From URNF01 sp045531495 (GTDB lineage: Bacteria; Bacillota; Clostridia; Oscillospirales; Acutalibacteraceae): a stretch of 29,669 bases of DNA. Numbering within the stretch: position 1 is the stretch's first letter; each line of letters opens with the position of its first letter. Below are positions 14,703 through 22,494 of this stretch, one piece after another. The stretch covers positions 1 to 29,669 of the forward strand of contig JAZSED010000127.1 in assembly GCA_045531495.1 (NCBI GenBank). The letters are read 5' to 3'. A program made the translations under genes and the position numbers. The notes below the pieces were generated by a model that was not told the origin of the DNA, did not search any database, and saw only the letters and a program-made list of their open reading frames with translations.

Positions 14703-15932
14703 TTATAACAGGCGGATACGACTCACAACGGTCATATCCTGTAAGCTTTCCATTTTTTCCTCCAATGCCGCTTCGGACATTTTAGGGGTAATGAAACCAA
14801 ACTCGGTCGCGGGCGCATCGGGTATGGTCACCTGTTTTACGGTGCCAAACGCGTTGCCGATACCCATCCAAGCGGTAGCGGCATCCTCACAATGCACGCG
14901 AACCAGCATCTGCGCCGCTTTTTGCTTGCTGTCACCGACATAGTTTTCAGGTGCGCCGTCCCAGCAGAGATATTTTCTTGCACCCAGGTGCTTCGCCGCA
15001 TCGATAACGTCCGCTACTACGGCAGAGGCGGTGGGGAATTTACCCGCGCCCTTACCGTAAAACACCGTTTCGCCTACAGCGTCACCGGTTACCATTACCG
15101 CGTTAAACACGTCTTTAACACCCGACAGCAAATTATCGTTCATTACTACGCGGGGGGCTACGGTACAATATACCTGCTCGCCGTCTTTTTCCGCGTGGCC
15201 AATCAGTTTGATAACGCCGCCTGCCGCCGCCGCATACTGCACGTCGGTCAAGGATACGTCACGAATACCCTCGGTGCTTACCGCATCGGGATACACGTGC
15301 TTGCCGAAAGCCAAGGATGCCAAAATACAGATTTTGCGGCACGCGTCCAGCCCGTCGATGTCGGCGGAGGGATCGCGCTCGGCATAGCCGAGATCCTGCG
15401 CCAATTTCAGCGCATCCTCAAACTGCATACCGTCGTCAATCATCTTGGTGAGCATAAAATTGGTGGTGCCGTTCAAAATACCCGCGATTTCGCGCACATT
15501 ATTGGCGGCAAGGCACTGGTCCAACGGGCGTAAAATCGGAATACCGCCGCCCACACTCGCCTCAAACAGGAAATTGAGGTTATTTTCTCTTGCAATACTA
15601 AGTAATTCGTCACCCTTTTGCGCTACCAGCTCTTTATTGGAGGTAACAACGCTTTTGCCCGCCAGCAAGCATGCTTTTACGTAATCATACGCGGGGTGCA
15701 GACCGCCCATGGTTTCTACAACCACACGGATTTCCGCATCCTCTACGATATCCTCAAAACGTTTGGTGAACAAATCGGCATACGCGCAGTCGGGGAAATC
15801 ACGCAGGTCGAGAATCTTCACGGTCTCAATGGTATCGCCCGCTTTTTCCGCAATATGTTCCGCGTTATTGCGCAACAATTCGGCAACGCCGCAGCCGACC
15901 ACACCGTGTCCCATAATGGCTACCTTTATCAT
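14703..15932 (-). CDS. hom: Homoserine dehydrogenase
   Basis: This enzyme reduces aspartate semialdehyde to homoserine with NAD(P)H, at the branch to threonine and methionine. The 409-aa protein starts with a Rossmann fold (MIKVAIMGHGVVGCGVAELL). The catalytic/substrate region is SVVTSNKELVAQKG, FEASVGGGIPILRPLDQCL, ILNGTTNFMLTKM and AQDLGYAERDPSADIDGLDACRKICILA. The last ~65 residues (MLVRVHCEDAATAWMGIGNAFG onward) look like an ACT domain for feedback control. It is the first gene of hom-lysC and has its own promoter. ATG 15932 follows a weak AAAGGACGG site. Confidence 0.97.
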   Translation of the reverse strand: MIKVAIMGHGVVGCGVAELLRNNAEHIAEKAGDTIETVKILDLRDFPDCAYADLFTKRFEDIVEDAEIRVVVETMGGLHPAYDYVKACLLAGKSVVTSNKELVAQKGDELLSIARENNLNFLFEASVGGGIPILRPLDQCLAANNVREIAGILNGTTNFMLTKMIDDGMQFEDALKLAQDLGYAERDPSADIDGLDACRKICILASLAFGKHVYPDAVSTEGIRDVSLTDVQYAAAAGGVIKLIGHAEKDGEQVYCTVAPRVVMNDNLLSGVKDVFNAVMVTGDAVGETVFYGKGAGKFPTASAVVADVIDAAKHLGARKYLCWDGAPENYVGDSKQKAAQMLVRVHCEDAATAWMGIGNAFGTVKQVTIPDAPATEFGFITPKMSEAALEEKMESLQDMTVVSRIRLL

Positions 15933-15971
15933 TCACTACACCGTCCTTTCTTTTTGCCTATACAGGTAAAA

Positions 15972-16000
15972 AGAATAGCACACTTTTTTTCTCTTTGCAA
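15972..16000 (-). promoter_or_regulatory. Sigma-A promoter of hom-lysC
   Basis: On the minus strand TTGCAA (16000-15995), 17 bases, then TATTCT (15977-15972) lies about 40 bases upstream of the hom start. No riboswitch or T-box sized leader fits in the remaining space. Confidence 0.75.
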
Positions 16001-16030
16001 GTATTTTATGGTATAAATATACCTATATAT

Positions 16031-16060
16031 GAAAAGAGTGTCGGTAAACCCGACACTCCG
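16031..16060 (-). terminator. Terminator of the sugar ABC importer operon
   Basis: GAGTGTCGG (16036-16044) pairs with CCGACACTC (16050-16058); on the minus strand it is followed by TTTTC. It lies past the last permease and before the hom promoter. A weaker GCCTTC/GAAGGC hairpin lies nearer the permease stop (16068-16089). Confidence 0.78.
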
Positions 16061-16102
16061 CATTCTTGCCTTCTTCTCGAGGGAAGGCTTTTTGTGATAT
16101 CG

Positions 16103-16954
16103 CTACCCTTTGACTGCGCCCGCCATAACGCCTTTTACAATATGCTTTTGACAGGCGACATAGAATACGATAACAGGTAAAACGGCAAGCACCAACAGCG
16201 CCATATTCACGCCCGTGTCCACCGTGCCGTAGCTGTCTTTTACCGCTCTTTGAATGGCGATGGGAATGGTCTCAAAGCCGCGGGTCTTATCCAACACAAG
16301 ATACGGCAACAAATAGTCGTTCCACACCCACATGGTTTCCAAAATTGCCACCGAAATATAGGTGGGCTTCATAATCGGCAATACCACACGGAAAAATATC
16401 TGCGGCGGGGAGCAACCGTCAATGGTGGCGGCCTCCTCCACCGACAGCGGTATCGACCGCACAAACCCGCTGAACATAAATACCGCCAGCCCCGCCCCAA
16501 AGCCGAGGTATACAAAAGGAATGGTGTAGGGGGTGGTAAGCCCGCTTTCGTTTGCTACCATAGACAAGGTAAACATCACCATCTGAAACGGTACTGCCAT
16601 TGAAAACACGAACAGGAAATACAAGGCACGGCAAAATTTTGTATTCACACGGCTGATATACCACGCGCACATAGAGGTGCAAATCAAAATCAGCAACACC
16701 GACAACAAGGTGATAACCAGACTGTAAAACGCCGCTTTTATCATATCAATTTCCTGCAGACCGCGAGCAAAGTTGCCAAACCCCACCGCCGTGTCGCGGT
16801 TAGGCAATGCAAAAAAACTGCGCACAATGCCGTCCTTTGTTTTGAAGGCATTATAAAACACCGTAAGCAGCGGCACAGCATACACCGTGCACAACACCGC
16901 GAAAAACGCGGACAACGCCACGCTTGACGCGCGGTACGGCTCTTTTGTTTTCAT
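16103..16954 (-). CDS. Carbohydrate ABC transporter permease, MalG type
   Basis: This is the second membrane subunit of a CUT1-type importer. The 283-aa protein has about six hydrophobic segments and the conserved cytoplasmic EAA loop EEAATIDGCSPPQIFFRVVLP, which docks the ATPase. The N-terminal ALSAFFAVLCTVYAVPLLTVFYNAFKT is the usual first helix followed by an FK-T element. ATG 16954 overlaps the upstream permease stop as ATGA and has GGGAGG upstream. The frame is open further upstream but would overlap the neighbour by over 100 bases. Confidence 0.93.
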   Translation of the reverse strand: MKTKEPYRASSVALSAFFAVLCTVYAVPLLTVFYNAFKTKDGIVRSFFALPNRDTAVGFGNFARGLQEIDMIKAAFYSLVITLLSVLLILICTSMCAWYISRVNTKFCRALYFLFVFSMAVPFQMVMFTLSMVANESGLTTPYTIPFVYLGFGAGLAVFMFSGFVRSIPLSVEEAATIDGCSPPQIFFRVVLPIMKPTYISVAILETMWVWNDYLLPYLVLDKTRGFETIPIAIQRAVKDSYGTVDTGVNMALLVLAVLPVIVFYVACQKHIVKGVMAGAVKG

Positions 16955-17832
16955 TGCTGTACCTCCCTTTTGCGGGTCAGCGACAACTGTATCAGCGAAA
17001 TCGCGGCAACAATAAGGAAGAAAACAACCGCCATCGCCTGTGCCGTGCCGTGGGAGCGCGCGGAGTTGCCGTAGGTGTCGCTGATACAAAGCGCCAACAT
17101 TTGGGTCATTTTATGGGTGACACCGCCCTCGCCCGTCACCGCGGGCAAACCGCCCGTCAACGCCAGGTTTTGGTCGTACAGTTTGAAGGAGTTGGTAATA
17201 GACAAAAACAGACAAATGGTGATGGACGGCATCACCATCGGCAAAATCACCTGCCGCAGGGTCTGCCAGCCTGTCGCACCGTCTATTTTGGCGGCTTCAA
17301 CGAGAGAGTCGGGTACTGCTTGCAGTCCCGCGATATAAATAATCATCATATACCCTATCTGTTGCCAACACAGCACCAACAGCAATCCCACAAAGCCAAA
17401 GGTGCTGCTGTAGCTCAAATCCCTGCCGAACAGCGGTATCAGCACACCGTAGTTTAACACCATTTTCCACACGTAACCCAGCACGATACCGCCGATAAGG
17501 TTGGGCATAAAAAATACGGTGCGGTACAGGTTTCTGCCGGGGATGCGGCGGGTCAAAGCATAGGCGATGAAAAACGCCGCCACGTTGATAATCACCACCG
17601 CGCATACCGAAAATATCACCGTAAACAGCAGGGATTGCCAAAAGTTATACTGTCCCGAAAACAGTACCCGCTCGAAATTATCCAGCCCTACAAACCGAAA
17701 CTTTTGCAACGTCTGAAATTCGCAAAAAGAAAAGAATACACCGTATATAAACGGAATAATAAAGCTTAACGTAAACGCCGCTACGGTGGGAAGTAAAAAC
17801 AAAAAAGCCCATTTTCGCAACGATTTATACAT
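16951..17832 (-). CDS. Carbohydrate ABC transporter permease, MalF/UgpA type
   Basis: This is the first membrane subunit of the same importer. The 293-aa protein has an N-terminal helix (WAFLFLLPTVAAFTLSFIIPFIYGVFFSF), several more hydrophobic segments and the EAA loop LVEAAKIDGATGWQTLRQVILP. It lacks the long periplasmic loop of true MalF, as is usual for Gram-positive CUT1 permeases. ATG 17832 has GGGAGG at good distance. It lies 32 bases after the binding-protein gene and overlaps the next permease by 4 bases. Confidence 0.93.
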   Translation of the reverse strand: MYKSLRKWAFLFLLPTVAAFTLSFIIPFIYGVFFSFCEFQTLQKFRFVGLDNFERVLFSGQYNFWQSLLFTVIFSVCAVVIINVAAFFIAYALTRRIPGRNLYRTVFFMPNLIGGIVLGYVWKMVLNYGVLIPLFGRDLSYSSTFGFVGLLLVLCWQQIGYMMIIYIAGLQAVPDSLVEAAKIDGATGWQTLRQVILPMVMPSITICLFLSITNSFKLYDQNLALTGGLPAVTGEGGVTHKMTQMLALCISDTYGNSARSHGTAQAMAVVFFLIVAAISLIQLSLTRKREVQQ

Positions 17833-17864
17833 TTGTCTTTCCTCCCTTGAACGCTTTGGCGCCG

Positions 17865-19178
17865 TTAACGGTTTTTGTTATATTCGGTTTCCCAACCGTT
17901 GATAAATGCCGTTTTCACCTTTTCCCAAGCAGCATCGGTCTGGCCGTTTTGCGCGTAACCGAGCAACGCGGCGCCCACGCCGTCCTTCCATTCGTCCGAC
18001 GGAATGGTGGCAAAGTTCCACGAAACAGGTTTTTTGCCTGCCGCCACATAGGCATCCGCCGCCGCAATCAGCGGGTTGTCGGATTTCTTTGCCTCTTTAA
18101 ACGGCGCGGTAAAGCCCATATCTTGGCTGAGTGCTTTGGTGCCTGTCTCGGACGTTACCACCCATTTGAGAAAGTCGAGGGTGGCTTTGATGTCCTCGTC
18201 GTCCGCTTCCTCGTTCACACACCAATAGTTCTCCGAGCCGGTACAAAGCCCTTGATTTTCTTCGCCGGGTACACCGATATAGATAGGCAGCATTCCCAGC
18301 ATCTCATCGGTAATCTTGCCGCTTTTGGTAATGTCACCGTAACTCCAGGTGCCGTTTTGGTAAAACACCGCTTCCCCGTTTGCAAACTCGCTCACCGCGT
18401 CATCGCCCGTTTTCGCACCCACCTCAGCGGGCAGGCAGGTGGCGTTGTTAAGATACAAATCCCATACCTTGCGGTAATTATCCAGATAGGTGCCTTCCAC
18501 CTTTTCCGCAGAGGTAATATTGCGGGCGGCGTATTCGTAATAAATCGGCAGATTGGCAAGGTGGTTTTTAAAGCGCCAATCCGAAGAATCGGTCATACCC
18601 GCCGAAGTAAACGCGCCCTTGACACCCATTTCGGCTTTATGACTTTGAATTTCATTTGCCACTGTTTTCAGTTTGTCAAAGCTGTTGATGTCTTCTACCT
18701 TTTTCACGGTGGACCAATCCGCCGCGAAATATTTTTCCAGCAGATTTTTGTTGTAAATAATGCCGTAGCTTTCAATGACGTACGCTATACCGAGCACCTT
18801 TTCGCCCGCTTTGAGCGCAAATTCGTCCGAGGTCAGCTGTTCATACACAGCGGTATCCTTCAAATCGTAGCAGTAATCCGCCCAATGCGACAGCCCCACA
18901 GGGCCGTTGACCTGAAACAGGGTGGGCGGTGTGCTTTTCACGATTTCGGCTGACAAGGTGTCTTCATAGGTGCCCGAGGCCGCGGTCACCACCGTCACAG
19001 GCACCCCTGTCTCATTGGTGTACGCCTTGGCAAGCTTTTCCCATGCATCCTTTTGCTCCGGCTTGAAATTGAGATAATATACCGCGCCTTCGCTGTCGGT
19101 TTTTTGCCCGCAACCGGCAAACAAAACGGTAAAAATCAACATTGCCGCAAAAAGAGAAATCCATTGTCGCTTGTTCAT
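17865..19178 (-). CDS. Extracellular sugar-binding lipoprotein of the ABC importer
   Basis: The 437-aa protein starts with a lipoprotein signal peptide: basic MNKRQW, a hydrophobic core, and the lipobox LFAGC with Cys near residue 22. The mature part fits the family 1 extracellular solute-binding proteins: KPEQKDAWEKLAKAYTNETGVPVTVVTAASGTYEDTL near the start and AVFYQNGTWSYGDI in the middle. It would capture an oligosaccharide for the two permeases downstream. ATG 19178 with AAAGGA at 9 bases is chosen over the ORF's upstream ATG because it puts the signal peptide at the N-terminus. The sugar cannot be told. Confidence 0.92.
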   Translation of the reverse strand: MNKRQWISLFAAMLIFTVLFAGCGQKTDSEGAVYYLNFKPEQKDAWEKLAKAYTNETGVPVTVVTAASGTYEDTLSAEIVKSTPPTLFQVNGPVGLSHWADYCYDLKDTAVYEQLTSDEFALKAGEKVLGIAYVIESYGIIYNKNLLEKYFAADWSTVKKVEDINSFDKLKTVANEIQSHKAEMGVKGAFTSAGMTDSSDWRFKNHLANLPIYYEYAARNITSAEKVEGTYLDNYRKVWDLYLNNATCLPAEVGAKTGDDAVSEFANGEAVFYQNGTWSYGDITKSGKITDEMLGMLPIYIGVPGEENQGLCTGSENYWCVNEEADDEDIKATLDFLKWVVTSETGTKALSQDMGFTAPFKEAKKSDNPLIAAADAYVAAGKKPVSWNFATIPSDEWKDGVGAALLGYAQNGQTDAAWEKVKTAFINGWETEYNKNR

Positions 19179-19222
19179 ACTATCGCATCCTTTCTGCAGG
19201 TATTGTGTCCCCAAACGGCGCC

Positions 19223-19250
19223 GCTATACCGTTCCACTTGCAAAATTCAA
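19223..19250 (-). promoter_or_regulatory. Probable promoter of the sugar ABC importer operon
   Basis: On the minus strand TTGAAT (19250-19245), 16 bases, TATAGC (19228-19223). It overlaps the opposite promoter of the lemA gene. The -10 is weak. Confidence 0.5.
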
Positions 19251-19266
19251 AAAAATGCGGTATACT
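19238..19266 (+). promoter_or_regulatory. Sigma-A promoter of the LemA/DUF2207 operon
   Basis: TTGCAA (19238-19243), 17 bases, TATACT (19261-19266), 35 bases before the lemA start. Confidence 0.72.
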
Positions 19267-19301
19267 ATTGTCGAAATCTTTGTAAAGGGAGAGGAAAACG
19301 T

Positions 19302-19853
19302 ATGATTCCTACCATTATCATTGTTGCTCTTATTGTTATTTTGATTTTGTGGCTTATCTCCACACAGCGCAAATTGGTGGCGCTGGATGAAAACATCTCC
19401 AACGCATTAAGCCAAATCGGGGTGCAGTTGGCCTCGCGCTTTGATGCGCTCACCTCCCTTTTGGAGCTGACCCAAGGGTACGCAGAGCACGAATCCGAAA
19501 CGCTGCGCGAGACCATTGCGGCTCGCCGCAGTGTCATCACCCCTGCCTCCTCTGCCGCTGACGTTTTAGCACAGGAAAACCTCATCACCGAGGCGCTGGG
19601 CAAAATCAGTATGGTAGCGGAGCAGTATCCCGACTTAAAAGCCAACCAGAACTATATGCAAACCATGTCCGCGGTAGAAAAATATGAGGACAGCCTGCGC
19701 GCCGCCCGTCTTATCTACAATGACAGCGTCACCAAGCTCAACCGCACCGTGCGGATGTTCCCCACCTCTCTGGTGGCGGGTACGCTCGGCTTTAAAATGC
19801 GTGACTATCTGGAAACCGAACAGGAAAAAACCAACCGTCCCGTGATGAAATGA
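19302..19853 (+). CDS. LemA family membrane protein
   Basis: The 183-aa protein has one N-terminal membrane helix (about residues 2-20: IPTIIIVALIVILILWLI). A helical-bundle LemA domain follows: TQRKLVALDENISNALSQIGVQLASRFDALTSLLELTQGYAEHE, then AEQYPDLKANQNYMQTMSAVEKYEDSLRAARLIYNDSVTKLN. The conserved YPDLKAN and ARLIYND blocks make the call firm. LemA proteins are often encoded with DUF2207 or TPM-domain proteins, but their molecular role is unclear. ATG 19302 follows GGGAGAGG. The stop overlaps the next start (ATGATGA), so the two are coupled. Confidence 0.93.
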   Translation: MIPTIIIVALIVILILWLISTQRKLVALDENISNALSQIGVQLASRFDALTSLLELTQGYAEHESETLRETIAARRSVITPASSAADVLAQENLITEALGKISMVAEQYPDLKANQNYMQTMSAVEKYEDSLRAARLIYNDSVTKLNRTVRMFPTSLVAGTLGFKMRDYLETEQEKTNRPVMK

Positions 19854-21511
19854 TGAAAAGGCTTGTTTGTTTTGTTTGTGCGCTTGTATTGATTGTCGGC
19901 TTTTCTGCGGTCGCATCTGCGCGGATGAACGTGTCCTCTATGGATATCACCGTCACCCTGCAGAATGACGGGTCGGCGGTTATCGAGCAAATATGGGAAA
20001 CCTATGCTGACGAAAACACCGAGTTTTATTATCCGTTCGGCACAGGAAAATATTTATCCTTGTCGGATTTTTCGGTATCGGACAATACCCGCTCCTATAC
20101 CGTGGCAGAGGATTGGGACGTTGAGGCTTCCTTTGAAGAAAAGGCGTACACCTGCGGTCTGAACCCCATAGACGGCGGGTACGAGGTGTGTTGGGGCGTA
20201 TCAAAATACGGTGCAAACCGCTATGTTATTCGCTATACCGTACATAACGTGGTAGGCAGTTACACTGACACCGACGGCTTTTTGTTCCGCTTTGTGAACA
20301 GCGAGATGAACACCACCCCTACCGACGTTACCTTGACCATTCGCCGTGCTGACGGCACCGAGATTACCGATGACACGTGTAACATCTGGGGCTTTGGCTA
20401 CAGCGGCGATATTGTGTTTGACAACGGCGGTATCAAAGCGGCAACCACGTCCCCCATACAGTATAACAACCATATGACCTTAATGGTGGAGCTGGACAAA
20501 GGGGTACTGCATCCCGTCTGCGAAAAGGACGGTAGCTTTGAGGATGTCAAAAAGCGCGCATTTGAGGACAGCGATTACGACCCAAACGCCATTGAGGATT
20601 ACGGCTTTATTGTCTTTTTGGTGATTATGGGGGTATTCCTGTGCGGCTTTGGCATTTTGCTGACCGTATACATCGTACACCGTGTGCAGATTAAAAGGTT
20701 TATCAAGCAATGTCACTACCACCGCGATTTGCCGCTTGAAAACAACCTCAATGCCGCGGCAAAATTAGGCGTGCAGTTCGGTATCATCAAAGAAGAGCAG
20801 TTAATCGGCGCGTACCTTTTGCGTATGATAAACGACGGATGTGTCCGCACCCTCACCACCGAGGAAATCGGCGCGTTTGGAAAATCCAAACGAAACACCG
20901 ACCTTATGCTGGTGCGGGAACCTGAAAAAGATGCTTTTGCACAGCAGTTGTTTGAAGTTTTGTATCGCGGTGCGGATGAAAGCGGGCTTGTTACCCAAAA
21001 AGCAATGAAGCGCATCTGCAAAAAGCAACACTCTTCCCTGCGCCATTTCCTTAACACCGCCCTGTCTATGGGTGAGCGGTGGTTAGACACAAACGAGTAC
21101 AGCAAAAAGATGACCCCTATGGCTATCGGGCATCTCACCGATAACGGCAAAAAATATTTGTCGGAAATTGCGGGCTTTAAGAAGTATCTGGAGGAATTTT
21201 CTCTGCTTGACGAGCACGAAATTACCGCCGCGCCGGTGTGGCGTGACTATATGGTGTGGGCGGTGCTGTTCGGTATTGCCGACAAGGTGGTTAAAGAACT
21301 CAAAAATATGTATCCCGATCGGGCGGAAGAATGGGATATGTATAACCGTCACGTGATTATCACCCGCGGGTATTCTCACGGTATGTACGATTCTATGCGT
21401 GCCCGTGAGCAGGAACTCCAGGCACAGCGCTCAGGCGGCTCGGGCGGTCGCGCCTCCTTTGGCGGCGGTGGCGGTTTTTCGGGCGGCGGCGTTGGCGGCG
21501 GCGGAAGATAA
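19850..21511 (+). CDS. DUF2207 domain membrane protein
   Basis: The 553-aa protein has a signal peptide (MMKRLVCFVCALVLIVGFSAVASA). An extracellular beta-rich DUF2207 domain follows (about 25-240: MDITVTLQNDGSAVIEQIWETY and NRYVIRYTVHNVV). There is a membrane helix near 263-283 (GFIVFLVIMGVFLCGFGILLTVYIV), then a cytoplasmic part with winged-helix-like segments. The Gly-rich end FGGGGGFSGGGVGGGGR is characteristic of this family. A second hydrophobic patch (DYMVWAVLFGIAD) lies near residue 463. The start overlaps lemA; ATG 19850 or 19853 are equivalent choices without a good ribosome site, so coupling is likely. Function is unknown. Confidence 0.9.
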   Translation: MMKRLVCFVCALVLIVGFSAVASARMNVSSMDITVTLQNDGSAVIEQIWETYADENTEFYYPFGTGKYLSLSDFSVSDNTRSYTVAEDWDVEASFEEKAYTCGLNPIDGGYEVCWGVSKYGANRYVIRYTVHNVVGSYTDTDGFLFRFVNSEMNTTPTDVTLTIRRADGTEITDDTCNIWGFGYSGDIVFDNGGIKAATTSPIQYNNHMTLMVELDKGVLHPVCEKDGSFEDVKKRAFEDSDYDPNAIEDYGFIVFLVIMGVFLCGFGILLTVYIVHRVQIKRFIKQCHYHRDLPLENNLNAAAKLGVQFGIIKEEQLIGAYLLRMINDGCVRTLTTEEIGAFGKSKRNTDLMLVREPEKDAFAQQLFEVLYRGADESGLVTQKAMKRICKKQHSSLRHFLNTALSMGERWLDTNEYSKKMTPMAIGHLTDNGKKYLSEIAGFKKYLEEFSLLDEHEITAAPVWRDYMVWAVLFGIADKVVKELKNMYPDRAEEWDMYNRHVIITRGYSHGMYDSMRAREQELQAQRSGGSGGRASFGGGGGFSGGGVGGGGR

Positions 21512-21518
21512 CAGCACA

Positions 21519-21551
21519 AAAAAACGCGTTGAGTTCACTCAACGCGTTTTT
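21519..21551. terminator. Bidirectional terminator between the DUF2207 and mutarotase-like genes
   Basis: AAAAACGCGTTGAG pairs perfectly with CTCAACGCGTTTTT around TTCA. A-run and T-run flanks serve both converging genes. Confidence 0.93.
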
Positions 21552-21552
21552 C

Positions 21553-22401
21553 TTATTCCACCGATATGGTATGCGTTCTTGTCGCCGTCTTCCCGGCGGG
21601 CAAGGCAATCAAGCCTTCTTTTACACTTAAATCCTGCTCTTCGTCTGTAAATGACGGGATGCCGCACCACGGCTCAATGCAGATGTACGGCGCACCCTGC
21701 TTTTGCCACAAAAGCAGATACGGAAAATCGGGGAAGGATACCTTTATGTCTTTACCGCTTTGACGGTTACGTAAAATACAGCTGTCAAACGCAATATTTT
21801 TAAACACCAGCGCGTCCACCGCAAAATAATCGGGCTTTAGCGGCAGTACGGTGCTGTTTTCCAAAACGGTAACCGTCTCGCGGGACAACAGACAGCCCTC
21901 CACCAAATGTGAGCGCAGCGTTTGCGGTGTCGGGAACACAATATCGTATTTTTCTATCCCTTCGGGACAAGCGTACCCTTCGTGTGCACCGATGGAAAAC
22001 AGCATCTCACTTTCGGACAGGTTTGTAACGGCGTACGTCACCTCTACACCTGCCGTTTGTATGGTGTAGGTGATTCTCAACACGTAATCAAACGGATACA
22101 TTTTTTGGGTATCAGCATCCGACGTGTGTAAAAACGTCACCGCCGTTTCACTCTGTGTCTCCACCGCAAACGGCATTTCCTTGGCATAGCCGTGCTTGGG
22201 TATGGTATAGGTGCTTCCGTTAAAGGTATAGGTGTCGTCCCGCATACCGCCGCAAATCGGGAATAAAACGGGCGCAACATTCCCCCACCACGCGGGGTCA
22301 CCCGCCCACAACACGCTTTCGCCATCCACCGTCATTTTGAGGATTTGGGCACCGTGCTCGGTGATTTCCAGCGTGACCCGCTCGTTTTTTAACACTACCA
22401 T
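21553..22401 (-). CDS. Aldose 1-epimerase (galactose mutarotase-like) family protein
   Basis: The 282-aa protein belongs to the galactose mutarotase-like superfamily, LacX-like branch. It has the beta-sandwich start NERVTLEITEHGAQILKMTVDGESVLWAGDPAWW, the VLFPICGGMRDDTYTF segment, and KHGYAKEMPF with the first conserved His. SIGAHEGYACP gives the second His, and Glu in the CIEPWCGIPSF region is the likely catalytic acid. It would interconvert sugar anomers. ATG 22401 has AAGGAG upstream. It is divergent from the GH2 glycosidase gene, which fits a sugar-processing pair. Substrate is not determined. Confidence 0.88.
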   Translation of the reverse strand: MVVLKNERVTLEITEHGAQILKMTVDGESVLWAGDPAWWGNVAPVLFPICGGMRDDTYTFNGSTYTIPKHGYAKEMPFAVETQSETAVTFLHTSDADTQKMYPFDYVLRITYTIQTAGVEVTYAVTNLSESEMLFSIGAHEGYACPEGIEKYDIVFPTPQTLRSHLVEGCLLSRETVTVLENSTVLPLKPDYFAVDALVFKNIAFDSCILRNRQSGKDIKVSFPDFPYLLLWQKQGAPYICIEPWCGIPSFTDEEQDLSVKEGLIALPAGKTATRTHTISVE

Positions 22402-22424
22402 CCCTACCAGCTCCTTTTTACAAA

Positions 22425-22453
22425 ATACTACTCTTTCCTTGTATAAAAGTCAA
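22425..22453 (-). promoter_or_regulatory. Promoter of the mutarotase-like gene
   Basis: On the minus strand TTGACT (22453-22448), 17 bases, TAGTAT (22430-22425), 24 bases before the start codon. It overlaps the GH2 promoter on the other strand. Confidence 0.68.
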
Positions 22454-22467
22454 GGTTGTGGTATACT
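22439..22467 (+). promoter_or_regulatory. Promoter of the GH2 glycosidase gene
   Basis: TTGTAT (22439-22444), 17 bases, TATACT (22462-22467), 27 bases before the GH2 start codon. Confidence 0.68.
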
Positions 22468-22494
22468 TTTTTTGATGGTGAAAGGGGTGTGTAT

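Noticed and set aside
15933..16000. Possible threonine/lysine riboswitch or T-box before hom
   Set aside because: Only about 40 bases lie between the promoter and the start codon, too short for any such leader.
17847..18953. A 368-codon plus-strand frame opposite the sugar-binding lipoprotein
   Set aside because: It is a shadow of a gene with a clear lipobox and solute-binding motifs; no domain is recognisable.
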